A DNA stretch of 64,000 nt from assembly GCF_001591545.1 (NCBI RefSeq), contig NZ_BCVC01000001.1:682001-746000 (forward strand). Direction: 5' to 3'. A program made the position numbers and the translations under genes. Source of the DNA: Lederbergia lenta NBRC 16444. Lineage in GTDB: Bacteria > Bacillota > Bacilli > Bacillales > Bacillaceae_C. Of the stretch, positions 27,901 through 35,642 are shown piece after piece. The notes under the pieces were generated by a model. It had not been told where the DNA came from. It worked only from the letters and a program-made list of their open reading frames with translations, and made no database searches. How positions within the stretch are numbered: position 1 is the stretch's first letter; each line of letters starts with the position of its first letter.

Positions 27901-28191
27901 ATGCTAAGATTAGATCTTCAGTTTTTCGCATCGAAAAAGGGAGTAGGATCTACTAGAAACGGACGTGATTCAGAATCTAAACGTTTAGGTGCTAAACGTG
28001 CAGACGGTCAGTTTGTTTCTGGTGGTTCAATTCTTTTCCGTCAACGCGGAACTAAAATTTACCCTGGTGAAAACGTAGGACGCGGTGGTGATGATACACT
28101 TTTCGCAAAAATTGACGGTGTAGTTCGTTTTGAACGTCTAGGCCGCGACAAGAAAAGAGTAAGTGTTTATCCACAAGCTCAAGAAGCGTAA
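27901..28191 (+). CDS. rpmA: 50S ribosomal protein L27 (with cleavable N-terminus)
   Basis: Ribosomal protein near the peptidyl-transferase center. 96 residues. [21 protein letters not shown] carries the nine-residue extension that Prp removes after Phe9, leaving ASKKG. ATG 27901 follows AGGAGGTG (27887-27894). A GTG at 27892 lies within the binding site and is rejected. A perfect terminator follows at 28272. Confidence 0.98.
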   Translation: MLRLDLQFFASKKGVGSTRNGRDSESKRLGAKRADGQFVSGGSILFRQRGTKIYPGENVGRGGDDTLFAKIDGVVRFERLGRDKKRVSVYPQAQEA

Positions 28192-28198
28192 ATACCTA

Positions 28199-28271
28199 GC
28201 TTCGCTGGATCCAAGTATCATTCATGTTTTTGCGGTTGCGTTAACTCGGATGATCTGCATCCAAGCGATGC
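28199..28271 (+). other. Imperfect inverted repeat after rpmA
   Basis: GCTTCGCTGGATCCAAGTATCAT (in two halves: GCTTCGCTGG and ATCCAAGTATCAT, 28199-28221) is roughly the reverse complement of GATGATCTGCATCCAAGCG (28250-28268). The long stem with internal loops precedes the rpmA terminator. It is possibly a 3'-end RNA structure. Confidence 0.35.
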
Positions 28272-28307
28272 AAAAGCTCTAACCTTAATTGGTTAGAGCT
28301 TTTTTTA
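28272..28307. terminator. Terminator of rplU-prp-rpmA
   Basis: AAAAGCTCTAACC (28272-28284) and GGTTAGAGCTTTT (28291-28303) form a perfect 13-bp stem with a 6-base loop and a T-run. Confidence 0.92.
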
Positions 28308-28326
28308 ATTGTCAGGTACGTCAAAA

Positions 28327-28354
28327 TTACATCTTGTTCAATTTCTGTTATACT
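28327..28354 (+). promoter_or_regulatory. Probable promoter of spo0B-obg
   Basis: TTACAT (28327-28332), 16-bp spacer, TATACT (28349-28354), about 35 bases before the spo0B start. Confidence 0.45.
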
Positions 28355-28391
28355 ATATAGATGATTGAAAATGAACTGTGAGGATGAAATG

Positions 28392-28925
28392 ATGAGTGAA
28401 AAGTGGAGCATAATTGAAGTATTGCAACATGCACGCCACGACTGGCTTAATAGGCTTCAGCTAATTAAAGGAAATATTTCATTAGGGAAAATAGAGCAAG
28501 CGGAGCGCATCATGGATGAAATTGTCCAAAACATGCAACAAGAAGCAAGACTTACAAATCTGAAATTGCCTAAATTTGCTGCTTTGCTCCTTACGCATAA
28601 TTGGGAATCACATGCCTATCAGTTGGAGTATGAAATTCTTGATGAGCGTGGGACGTTCGCTCTTGATGACGAAAAATTGACACGGTGGGTAGGCGCATTT
28701 TTAAATCAACTAAATCAAACTGTTCACCCAATTCATGATAACAATTTATATTTGACTGTAGAAAAAAAGAATGAAGAATTTTGTTTTCATTTTCATTTAA
28801 ACGGAATAATAGAGAATGTAGATGATTTGGAAAAGTGGCTTACATATAATAAGAGCTATCCTGATACAGTTTCCTTAAACAAGATAAATGAAACGGAACT
28901 AATGATAGTAGCAGTTTTTACATGA
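28392..28925 (+). CDS. spo0B: Sporulation initiation phosphotransferase Spo0B
   Basis: Phosphorelay protein that passes phosphate from Spo0F to Spo0A at the start of sporulation. 177 residues. The phosphorylated His is in [16 protein letters not shown] (His16 here, His30 in B. subtilis). A helical hairpin and a degenerate kinase-like ATPase fold follow. GTGAGG precedes two adjacent ATGs (28389, 28392). The N-terminus is shorter than in B. subtilis. An ATG at 28365 lies before the binding site. It precedes obg, the conserved rpmA-spo0B-obg order. Confidence 0.93.
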   Translation: MSEKWSIIEVLQHARHDWLNRLQLIKGNISLGKIEQAERIMDEIVQNMQQEARLTNLKLPKFAALLLTHNWESHAYQLEYEILDERGTFALDDEKLTRWVGAFLNQLNQTVHPIHDNNLYLTVEKKNEEFCFHFHLNGIIENVDDLEKWLTYNKSYPDTVSLNKINETELMIVAVFT

Positions 28926-28959
28926 AAAGGTTTATGGATCAGAATGGAGTGAGATGTAT

Positions 28960-30252
28960 ATGTTTGTCGATCAGGTAAAGGTATTTGTTAAAGGTGGCGA
29001 CGGCGGTAATGGGATGGTTGCATTTCGCCGAGAAAAGTATGTTTCAATGGGGGGGCCTGCTGGAGGAGACGGTGGAAAAGGTGCCAGTGTTGTCTTTGAA
29101 GTAGATGAAGGTTTACGAACATTAATGGATTTCCGCTACCAACGACATTTTAAGGCGCATCGTGGTGAGCATGGAATGTCGAAAAGCCAACACGGAAAAG
29201 GAGCGACGGATCTTGTTTTGAAAGTGCCGCCAGGAACGGTAGTAACGGATGAAGATACGAAAGAAGTTATAGCGGATTTAGTAGAACATGGACAGCGGGC
29301 TGTAATTGCCAAAGGTGGAAGAGGTGGAAGAGGAAATTTACGATTTGCTACACCAGCTAACCCTGCCCCTGAACTTTCAGAGAATGGGGAGCCAGGACAG
29401 GAAAGAAATATTGTTCTTGAACTTAAAGTGCTTGCAGATGTAGGTCTTGTTGGTTTTCCAAGTGTTGGTAAGTCAACTCTGCTTTCTGTCGTATCCTCTG
29501 CAAAACCAAAAATTGCGGAATATCACTTTACAACAATTGTGCCAAATCTTGGTGTTGTTGAGACGGATGATCATAGAAGTTTTGTGATGGCGGACTTGCC
29601 AGGATTGATTGAGGGAGCGCATGAAGGAATTGGACTAGGACATCAGTTTTTGCGCCATATTGAAAGGACGAGAGTAATTGTTCACGTGATTGACATGTCT
29701 GGTATGGAAGGAAGAGATCCACATGAAGATTTTGTGACGATTAATCAAGAATTAGAGGAATATAATTTGCGTTTGTTAGAAAGACCACAAATTATCGTTG
29801 CGAACAAAATGGACATGCCAGAAGCAGAAGAAAATTTGCAAGTATTCAAAGAGAAATTAAAAGAAAACTATCCCATTTTCCCTATCTCTGCTATTACAAG
29901 ACAAGGTCTACGAGAATTGATATTTGAGATTGCGGATCAAGTGGAAAATACCCCTGAGTTCCCTCTAGTAGAAGAACAACTAGAAGATGACAGCGTTAAT
30001 CGCGTTATTTATCGACATGAACATGAAGGTGAACAGTTTATAATTACTCGAGAGCCTGATGGTAGTTTTGTTGTAAGTGGTGATCAATTAGAACGGCTTT
30101 TCAAAATGACTGATTTTTCAAGGGATGAATCAGTACGTCGCTTCTCGCGTCAATTAAGAACGATGGGTGTAGATGAAGCGCTGCGTCAACGTGGGGCAAA
30201 AGATGGAGATACAGTAAAGCTCTTTGAGTATGAGTTTGAGTTTCTTGATTAG
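28960..30252 (+). CDS. obg: Obg GTPase (ObgE/CgtA)
   Basis: Essential GTPase linked to late 50S assembly, the stress response and sporulation initiation. 430 residues. The N-terminal glycine-rich Obg fold ([18 protein letters not shown]) is followed by the G domain with [21 protein letters not shown] and NKMDMPEA, then the C-terminal OCT domain to [17 protein letters not shown] precedes ATG 28954 and ATG 28960; the second has correct spacing and matches homologues. Confidence 0.97.
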   Translation: MFVDQVKVFVKGGDGGNGMVAFRREKYVSMGGPAGGDGGKGASVVFEVDEGLRTLMDFRYQRHFKAHRGEHGMSKSQHGKGATDLVLKVPPGTVVTDEDTKEVIADLVEHGQRAVIAKGGRGGRGNLRFATPANPAPELSENGEPGQERNIVLELKVLADVGLVGFPSVGKSTLLSVVSSAKPKIAEYHFTTIVPNLGVVETDDHRSFVMADLPGLIEGAHEGIGLGHQFLRHIERTRVIVHVIDMSGMEGRDPHEDFVTINQELEEYNLRLLERPQIIVANKMDMPEAEENLQVFKEKLKENYPIFPISAITRQGLRELIFEIADQVENTPEFPLVEEQLEDDSVNRVIYRHEHEGEQFIITREPDGSFVVSGDQLERLFKMTDFSRDESVRRFSRQLRTMGVDEALRQRGAKDGDTVKLFEYEFEFLD

Positions 30253-30295
30253 TTCGTCTTTGTAAAGCTAAGTATAATTAATTAAATCCGCGTTA

Positions 30296-30437
30296 CAGAC
30301 TCATCATGTTTCCCTTATTCGGTAAGGAACCTTGCGTTACTATGTCCAGTGGAAAAATGAAGGAATACCGCATGATTGCGGGCTCAGGTTCAGTTTGTAT
30401 ATTGTATAACGGGCGCCTGGCGCTTTCTTGGTGGGGG
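30296..30437 (+). repeat. Dispersed repeat, copy D (degenerate)
   Basis: Ordered matches to the family: ATGTTTCCCTTAT (compare GTGTTTCCTTTAT), CCGCATGATTGCGG, CAGTTTGTATATTGTATAACGG split as CAGTTTGTA and AACGG, and GCGCTTTC. It lies between obg and pheB, in the same direction as copies A and E. Confidence 0.5.
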
Positions 30438-30443
30438 AATACA

Positions 30444-30899
30444 ATGAGAAAAAGAGATAGAAATAGCAAGTTTTTTTTAGTAAGGGAAGATGTTTTACCA
30501 GAAGCCATGAAAAAAACACTAGAAGCCAAAGAGTTGATTGACCATGGGAAATCTGAATCTGTTTGGGATGCAGTACAACAAGTAGATTTAAGTCGTAGTG
30601 CTTTTTACAAGTATAAAGATACTGTGTTTCCTTTTCATAAGATTGTAAAAGAAAAAATAATCTCTTTATTTTTCTATTTGGAAGATCAACCAGGCGCTCT
30701 TTCAAAACTACTCGGAATTGTTGCTTCTAATTCATGTAATTTATTAACTATTCATCAAACGATACCATTACAAGGAAGAGCGAATGTAACGCTCACACTA
30801 GATGTAGCAGATATGTCTATAGATCTTGACGAATTGCTTATTAAACTACGTAGGTTAGAGTTTGTAGATAGGGTAGATGTTTTAAGCTCTGGTGGATGA
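30444..30899 (+). CDS. pheB: ACT-domain protein PheB
   Basis: Small protein of the UPF0735 family with a C-terminal ACT domain (about residues 72-148, [21 protein letters not shown] to [10 protein letters not shown]). The N-terminal helical part contains [18 protein letters not shown]. The ACT domain suggests amino-acid sensing; the exact role is unknown despite the gene name. ATG 30444 follows TGGGGGAA. Earlier in-frame ATGs fall in the repeat and are rejected. 151 residues. In B. subtilis pheA (prephenate dehydratase) follows; here it does not. Confidence 0.9.
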   Translation: MRKRDRNSKFFLVREDVLPEAMKKTLEAKELIDHGKSESVWDAVQQVDLSRSAFYKYKDTVFPFHKIVKEKIISLFFYLEDQPGALSKLLGIVASNSCNLLTIHQTIPLQGRANVTLTLDVADMSIDLDELLIKLRRLEFVDRVDVLSSGG

Positions 30900-30915
30900 A
30901 TGAATATGCATTAGA

Positions 30916-30955
30916 AAACTAAGCTTGAGTGCAATGATGCGCTCAAGCTTAGTTT
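30916..30955. terminator. Bidirectional terminator between pheB and niaR
   Basis: A 17-bp stem, AAACTAAGCTTGAGTGC (30916-30932) with GCGCTCAAGCTTAGTTT (30939-30955), one G-U pair and a 6-base loop. T-rich and A-rich ends serve both strands; the niaR stop lies at the edge of the right arm. Confidence 0.88.
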
Positions 30956-31505
30956 AATTTTCCTCTATAAGGATCCCAGCGGATTTTAAATGTTGCTCTG
31001 CTTTTAGAATTGCCTTTTCATTTGTGGCAGTGAGTGTATGAAGGTGAAAGCCAGAAGTGAGATCAGATAATAAGGCTGCATTCGTATTTGCAATTTGACC
31101 AAGAAATGCTTGTACTTCTTGTCGATTTGAAACCATGATCGAAGCGGTTAAATCACCATAAACAGGGTGTTCTACTTTTACATCTTTAACGGTTACTCCT
31201 AGATCCACAATAATATTTAATTCCTCTTCTGCTTGGTCACGTTGATGGAAACAAGCAATCGTTTTTTCGAATCGTTTCTTATCTTCGGGGATTGGCATAT
31301 ACATATAGCCTTGGCTTGTTGCAATAATTGGTTCATCCCTAGCTTTTAATAATGTAATATCTCCTACTATTACTTGTCGACTAACATTTGTGTTTTTAGC
31401 AAGGATGCCTCCTGTAATCGGATTTCCACTATCTTTTAGAAGCTTTAGTATCCATTCTCTTCTTTCTTCACCGAGCATTTTTTTTCCGGAATCTGTACTC
31501 ATCAT
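30954..31505 (-). CDS. niaR: NiaR (YrxA) NAD-biosynthesis transcription repressor
   Basis: Repressor that senses nicotinic acid and controls NAD synthesis or niacin uptake genes. 183 residues. The N-terminal winged helix-turn-helix (about 14-66) contains ILAKNTNVSRQVIVGDITLLKAR. The C-terminal 3H domain carries conserved His-containing segments: KVEHPVYGDL, SGFHLHTLT and others. GGAGGAAATAC precedes ATG 31505. In B. subtilis it lies next to nifS-nadBCA. No nad gene is present here, so its targets lie elsewhere. Confidence 0.92.
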   Translation of the reverse strand: MMSTDSGKKMLGEERREWILKLLKDSGNPITGGILAKNTNVSRQVIVGDITLLKARDEPIIATSQGYMYMPIPEDKKRFEKTIACFHQRDQAEEELNIIVDLGVTVKDVKVEHPVYGDLTASIMVSNRQEVQAFLGQIANTNAALLSDLTSGFHLHTLTATNEKAILKAEQHLKSAGILIEEN

Positions 31506-31648
31506 GTATTTCCTCCAATCGCAATCAATCTTTCATATCTTTAAATTTTACCATACATTTAGGAAGTCAACTTCTTTTGTGATCATTACAAATAAGCTTG
31601 TTTTTGCATATTTGTGTTGTAACAATCATAAGTTTTTGAGAAGAATGA

Positions 31649-31676
31649 TAGCATTTTGCCTATATGTTCATACACT
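31649..31676 (+). promoter_or_regulatory. Sigma-E-type promoter of safA
   Basis: CATACACT (31669-31676) matches the sigma-E -10 at all positions. TAGCATT (31649-31655) is a partial -35 at 13 bp. The start point lies about 25 bases before the safA GTG. safA is sigma-E-dependent in B. subtilis. Confidence 0.6.
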
Positions 31677-31707
31677 ATATGGACTTATGCCTGAGGAGGG
31701 ATATAGA

Positions 31708-32793
31708 GTGAAGATCCATATCGTGCAAAAAGGAGATACGCTTTGGAAAATCGCCCAAAAACATGGTGTTGATTTCGAAGAGTTGAAAAAGATGAATGCA
31801 CAATTATCAAATCCAGAAATGGTGATGCCTGGAATGAAAATTAAAGTACCAGAAGTGGGTGGGGGGCACAAAAAAGAAATACCACATCATCCACAGCATA
31901 ACCTACAAGGAGTACACAAAGAGATGCCACATCATCAACAAGGAGTGCACAAAGAAATGCCTAAAGTACAACATCCTTATTTACCGAAAAAAGAGGCGCC
32001 GAAACATGTCGCAAAACCGCCAAAAGAAGTAAAAAAAGAACATCCAAAAGAGCAGCCGCATACTATTTATCAACCAATTATGCCGCAGCCACAAACTCCA
32101 TCAGAAATAGATATTAATAATTATTATATGATGAATATGAGCCAATTACAGTCACAAGTTCAGCAGCCGCTTCCGCCGCAGCCAGTAAAACAGGAAGTTG
32201 AGTCGCCACCCAAGCAAGAAATGCCAGAAAAAGTAGCGCCGGCCGAATATGCGCAACCGATGTATCCAAATTACTGTTATCCGGTGCAACCAGTCATGCC
32301 AAGTTGTGATCCTTGTTATCCGTATCCACAGCCTTATCCGCACCAAAATATGCACATGCATCCGCACCAATGGATGCCTCAAGTACAAGGAGCAATGATG
32401 CAGCCAAATCATATGCAGCCAGCACAACAAATGCCGGCTTTCCTACCTGGAATGCCAAGCACATCATTTCCAGAAACAGCACAGCAATGGGATGATGAGT
32501 CTTCCCACTATCCGCAAATGCCAATGAATCAATATCCATCCTATGGTCAGGCACAACCTTCTCCATATGGACAAATGCCAAACTATCAAGCGCCGCCATA
32601 CCACCAACCGATGATGCAAGGAATGTCACCAGCACATGGAGGTGGGTATGCCCAACCGCAAGCCTATCCATATTTAAATCAGCAGATGGCCATGCCACAG
32701 CAAATGAACCCTTACGGGTTTGGAGCAGGGATGCAAGAAGGTGCTGGAACATACGCAATGCCTGCAAGAGATGATGAGGAAGATGATGAATAA
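31708..32793 (+). CDS. safA: Spore coat morphogenetic protein SafA
   Basis: LysM protein that localizes to the cortex/coat interface and organizes the inner coat with SpoVID. 361 residues. LysM domain at 1-50 (MKIHIVQKGDTLWKIAQKHGVDF to MVMPGMKIKVP). It is followed by repeated HKEMPHHQQGV-type segments (about 60-85) and a long P/Q/M/Y/H-rich tail typical of coat proteins. The start is GTG 31708, after GAGGAGGG; in-frame codons upstream are non-conserved and precede the promoter. The end overlaps the next gene. Confidence 0.93.
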   Translation: MKIHIVQKGDTLWKIAQKHGVDFEELKKMNAQLSNPEMVMPGMKIKVPEVGGGHKKEIPHHPQHNLQGVHKEMPHHQQGVHKEMPKVQHPYLPKKEAPKHVAKPPKEVKKEHPKEQPHTIYQPIMPQPQTPSEIDINNYYMMNMSQLQSQVQQPLPPQPVKQEVESPPKQEMPEKVAPAEYAQPMYPNYCYPVQPVMPSCDPCYPYPQPYPHQNMHMHPHQWMPQVQGAMMQPNHMQPAQQMPAFLPGMPSTSFPETAQQWDDESSHYPQMPMNQYPSYGQAQPSPYGQMPNYQAPPYHQPMMQGMSPAHGGGYAQPQAYPYLNQQMAMPQQMNPYGFGAGMQEGAGTYAMPARDDEEDDE

Positions 32794-33760
32794 GCGTAAT
32801 AAGATGAAGAGAGACGGATTTTCTAGCCGTCTCCTTCTTTTTATGAAAAAAAATGTTGGGTTTCCCTTTACGCGTATAAAACAACTGAAAAAAGGAGTAT
32901 GGTTACTTGTAGGTAAAAGTGAAACATGGATTGCTAAAGAATTTGTATCCTTATCAAAACTTAAATTACAAATGGCTTTTACAGCAGCGTTAGCAAAAAA
33001 CGAATTTAAGCAAAGTTATATTTTTTATCCGCAACCACTAATCGTAGAGGATCGAATATTTGGCCTTATTCAATATATTAAACCGTCTCGAATGAATGAA
33101 TTCCATTATCATTCCACTACGAATATAAATGATGCTTTTATGCTGATGGAAAATTTTCATTGCTCAACAAGCCAATTTGTATCTTCATTTATAAAGGAAA
33201 TTCCGTTATTTGATCAAATTATAAAATGGGAAAAAAGACTAAAAGTTTTTAATGAACTTTTAAGTCAGCATCAACAAGCGCGTTATTATTCTACATTAAA
33301 AAGTTTTTCGTATATAGGCGAATGGGCACTTGAGCGGATGAAATGCAATTCATTGTATTTTATGAAAGAGCCCCATTGCATCATACACGGTGATGTTGCC
33401 TACCATAATTTTATTAGGGACGAAAATAATAAGCTTCATTTGATTGATTTTGATCTAATAGCGATAGCCCCTTCGAAAATAGATATTATCCAATTTTGTA
33501 ATCGGATATTACCATCCCTACAATGGAATGAAAATGCACTATTTCAATTTCCTCAACTCCGTCCTTATCGTGAATGCGAAGCATTTTTAACTGCGCTTGT
33601 TTATCCTACAGACATATTTCGAGAGTGGAACCAATTTTTTAGGCAAAATTCGAGGAAGCGACAAACTCAACTAATTTATTTGGAAAATATGACATTTGAA
33701 TTACTAAAAGAGAGACTCCATTTTTACAAAGCCATGATGAAAAAAATCGACACCCTTTAG
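32786..33760 (+). CDS. Phosphotransferase/CotS-family kinase-like protein
   Basis: A 324-residue protein with an aminoglycoside phosphotransferase-like (APH/CotS) fold. An N-lobe lysine region, VWLLVGKSETWIAKEF, precedes a typical catalytic loop HGDVAYHNFI and a metal-binding LIDFDLI, so active-site residues look intact. The substrate is unknown. GAGGA (32776-32780) precedes adjacent ATGs at 32783 and 32786 within the safA end. A terminator-like hairpin lies in the first codons. An internal ATG at 32843 has no binding site. Its position after safA suggests a coat or spore role (inference). B. subtilis has coxA here instead. Confidence 0.75.
   Translation: MNKRNKMKRDGFSSRLLLFMKKNVGFPFTRIKQLKKGVWLLVGKSETWIAKEFVSLSKLKLQMAFTAALAKNEFKQSYIFYPQPLIVEDRIFGLIQYIKPSRMNEFHYHSTTNINDAFMLMENFHCSTSQFVSSFIKEIPLFDQIIKWEKRLKVFNELLSQHQQARYYSTLKSFSYIGEWALERMKCNSLYFMKEPHCIIHGDVAYHNFIRDENNKLHLIDFDLIAIAPSKIDIIQFCNRILPSLQWNENALFQFPQLRPYRECEAFLTALVYPTDIFREWNQFFRQNSRKRQTQLIYLENMTFELLKERLHFYKAMMKKIDTL
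32811..32841 (+). terminator. Hairpin with T-rich tail inside the start of the gene after safA
   Basis: GAGACGG (32811-32817) and CCGTCTC (32827-32833) form a 7-bp GC-rich stem with a 9-base loop, followed by CTTCTTTTTA. It looks like the safA terminator but lies within the first codons of the downstream gene, so it may reduce its expression. Confidence 0.6.
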
Positions 33761-33790
33761 AAAGACTAAAGCTAGTAGAATGCTGCTTAA

Positions 33791-33819
33791 TTTACCATTT
33801 AGTAACTATTTGTTATATT
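33791..33819 (+). promoter_or_regulatory. Probable promoter of yebC
   Basis: TTTACC (33791-33796), 17-bp spacer, TATATT (33814-33819), about 36 bases before the GTG start. Confidence 0.5.
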
Positions 33820-33855
33820 AGTGAGATATGAGATCGAAGAGAGGGGTAATTTGTA

Positions 33856-34584
33856 GTGGCAGGACATTCGAAATGGAAGAATATACAAAATAGAAAAAAT
33901 GCTCAGGATTCTAAGCGGGGAAAAGTTTTTCAAAAGCTTGCGAAAGAAATATATGTGGCAGCAAAACAAGGTGGACCTGACCCCGAATTAAACCCTTCAT
34001 TGAGGCTTGTTGTGGATAAATCAAAGGCAGCTAATATGCCTAATGACAATATTCAAAGGGCGATTGATAAAGAAGTTGGAAACCAGGATTCGGAAAACTA
34101 TGAAGAAATTATTTATGAAGGATATGGCCCAGGTGGAACAGCTGTGATGGTTATGTGCTTAACGGATAATAAAAATAGAACTGCGTCTAATGTGCGACTT
34201 GCTTTTAATAAGCATAGTGGAAATCTTGGGGAATCCGGATGTGTATCTTACATGTTTGATCGTAAAGGATATTTAGTAATTGATAGAGAAGACCATGAAA
34301 TAGATGAGGATGAAATGCTCATGCAAGTGCTAGAGGCGGGTGGAGAGGATCTTGAAACAATGGAAGAGGTATTTGAAATTTACACAGATCCAGAAAGCTT
34401 TATGGAAGTGAAAAATTCACTTGAAGAAGCAGGTTTTAGCTTTGTGACAGCTGAGATAACCATGGTTCCGCAAACAATAGCGGAACTAAATGAAGAGCAG
34501 GCAGTTAAAATGGAAAAAATGCTTGATATGCTAGAAGATGACGATGATGTGCAAGACGTTCATCATAATTTTGATAATCACTAA
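33856..34584 (+). CDS. yebC: YebC/PmpR-family protein (YrbC)
   Basis: Conserved YebC family; members have been described as DNA-binding regulators and, more recently, as translation factors at difficult (proline-rich) codons. 242 residues. AGHSKWKNIQNRKNAQDSKRGKVFQKLAKEI is the hallmark N-terminus (here in pieces: AGHSKWKNIQ, RGKVFQKL). NPSLRLVVDKSKAANMPNDNI and an acidic C-terminus follow. The start is GTG 33856 after GAGGGG. Confidence 0.95.
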   Translation: MAGHSKWKNIQNRKNAQDSKRGKVFQKLAKEIYVAAKQGGPDPELNPSLRLVVDKSKAANMPNDNIQRAIDKEVGNQDSENYEEIIYEGYGPGGTAVMVMCLTDNKNRTASNVRLAFNKHSGNLGESGCVSYMFDRKGYLVIDREDHEIDEDEMLMQVLEAGGEDLETMEEVFEIYTDPESFMEVKNSLEEAGFSFVTAEITMVPQTIAELNEEQAVKMEKMLDMLEDDDDVQDVHHNFDNH

Positions 34585-34630
34585 TAACTTTATTACATTT
34601 GGCAAGCCGTTTTCGGCATTTTAACCTATT

Positions 34631-34660
34631 GACCGGGTGTTGACGCACTCGGTCTTTCTT
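34631..34660 (+). terminator. Terminator of yebC
   Basis: GACCGGGTG (34631-34639) and CACTCGGTC (34646-34654) pair with one G-U around a 6-base loop, followed by TTTCTT. A small GCCGTTTTCGGC hairpin precedes it at 34605. Confidence 0.75.
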
Positions 34661-35033
34661 ATAATTTTTTAAAAAGCATAGTTACAGAAGAATCAAAGTG
34701 AAGGTTCAAATGATTCCCAAAAAATATTAATAACTAATACAGATATTAACAGCCATGCCTACCTTTATAAAAAGTTATTAAGACTATTATTTGAAAAACC
34801 GCTCAACCAATTCTGTTGAATAAAAACCATAATAAGATTTTCTAGTTTATTAACCTGCTAAGGTAAATTAAGTGTAATTCCTGATAACTATTTATTGATG
34901 ATTTTGCGTAAGTCAATATACGCTCAAAATCTAAGTTTCTTAAGCGGAACCCAAACACCAAGGATAGTCATGTTATTTTTAGGACATACTATAGCTAAAG
35001 TAAAGTGAATTTAAGGCTATAGGGGTGAGAATA
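34661..35033 (+). promoter_or_regulatory. AT-rich gap before bofC with a sigma-G-type promoter
   Basis: This gap of about 370 bases has no supported gene. A hairpin lies at 34900-34931 (GATTTTGCGTA with TACG-CT-CAAAATC). A sigma-G-like promoter follows: GGATA (34962-34966), 18-bp spacer, CATACTA (34985-34991, a full match to CATNHTA), about 40 bases before the bofC start. Forespore expression of bofC agrees with this. Confidence 0.5.
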
Positions 35034-35588
35034 TTGACTGTGGTTACACGAATGGTGTTTGCTAGCTTGCTAATTATAGGTACTGTGGGTTGTATTTATT
35101 TACAAGAGAGTGCAACGCTAAAAAATAATGAGGTAATTGCAGCTAGTCCTCAAGAGGATATCTCAGAATCAATACCAGAAAAACCACTTAAACTAAATAT
35201 AACTTTAAGACGGGTATATTTAGATGGAGAAATAAGTGAAGAAAAGGTATCTGAAACAGTATGGGCGCTTGAAGATTTTTGGGCGAAATATGAAGCGTGG
35301 CAACTTGTGGATATGAGTGACGAGATGGTGTTATTTGAATTGAAGGTGGATGATATTTCGCCATTACTTAAAGTGAATGGATTTTTTGGTGTATCAAATG
35401 ATGGTACATTGTCTATATATAATGGAAATCCTCAACAGGAAGATATTATTCAATCCTTTTTTCAAATTGATATTAAAAAGCTAGAAGGAAATAAACATTT
35501 AGAGCTACAGCAGGGGATACCTGTGAAAACAAAAGAGGATTATTCTGATGTATTGGAAACAATGAAACATTATTCAATAGATAAGTAA
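35034..35588 (+). CDS. bofC: Forespore protein BofC, bypass-of-forespore C
   Basis: Secreted forespore protein that restrains the SpoIVB signalling protease and so delays pro-sigma-K activation. 184 residues. An N-terminal signal peptide (MVFASLLIIGTVGCIYL region) is followed by an N-domain with LNITLRRVYLDGEISEE and VWALEDFWAKYEAWQLVDM, then a C-domain with INGFFGVS-like sequence (VNGFFGVSNDGTLSIYNG). The start is TTG 35034, after GGGGTGAG. A GTG at 35025 lies within the binding site. It functions in the same checkpoint as spoIVFA/FB at 23854-25474. Confidence 0.92.
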   Translation: MTVVTRMVFASLLIIGTVGCIYLQESATLKNNEVIAASPQEDISESIPEKPLKLNITLRRVYLDGEISEEKVSETVWALEDFWAKYEAWQLVDMSDEMVLFELKVDDISPLLKVNGFFGVSNDGTLSIYNGNPQQEDIIQSFFQIDIKKLEGNKHLELQQGIPVKTKEDYSDVLETMKHYSIDK

Positions 35589-35601
35589 AGAAGGTATGAA
35601 G

Positions 35602-35636
35602 AAACAGCCCGAGATTGACAAACGGGCTGTTTTTTA
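35602..35636. terminator. Bidirectional terminator between bofC and the stress gene
   Basis: AAACAGCCCG (35602-35611) and CGGGCTGTTT (35623-35632) form a perfect 10-bp stem with an 11-base loop and T-run. The minus-strand gene ends just beyond. Confidence 0.9.
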
Positions 35637-35642
35637 ATGAAA

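Noticed and set aside
32294-32884. 196-codon minus-strand open frame opposite safA
   Set aside because: It is an antisense by-product of the biased P/Q/M-rich codon use of safA; low-complexity and without start signals.
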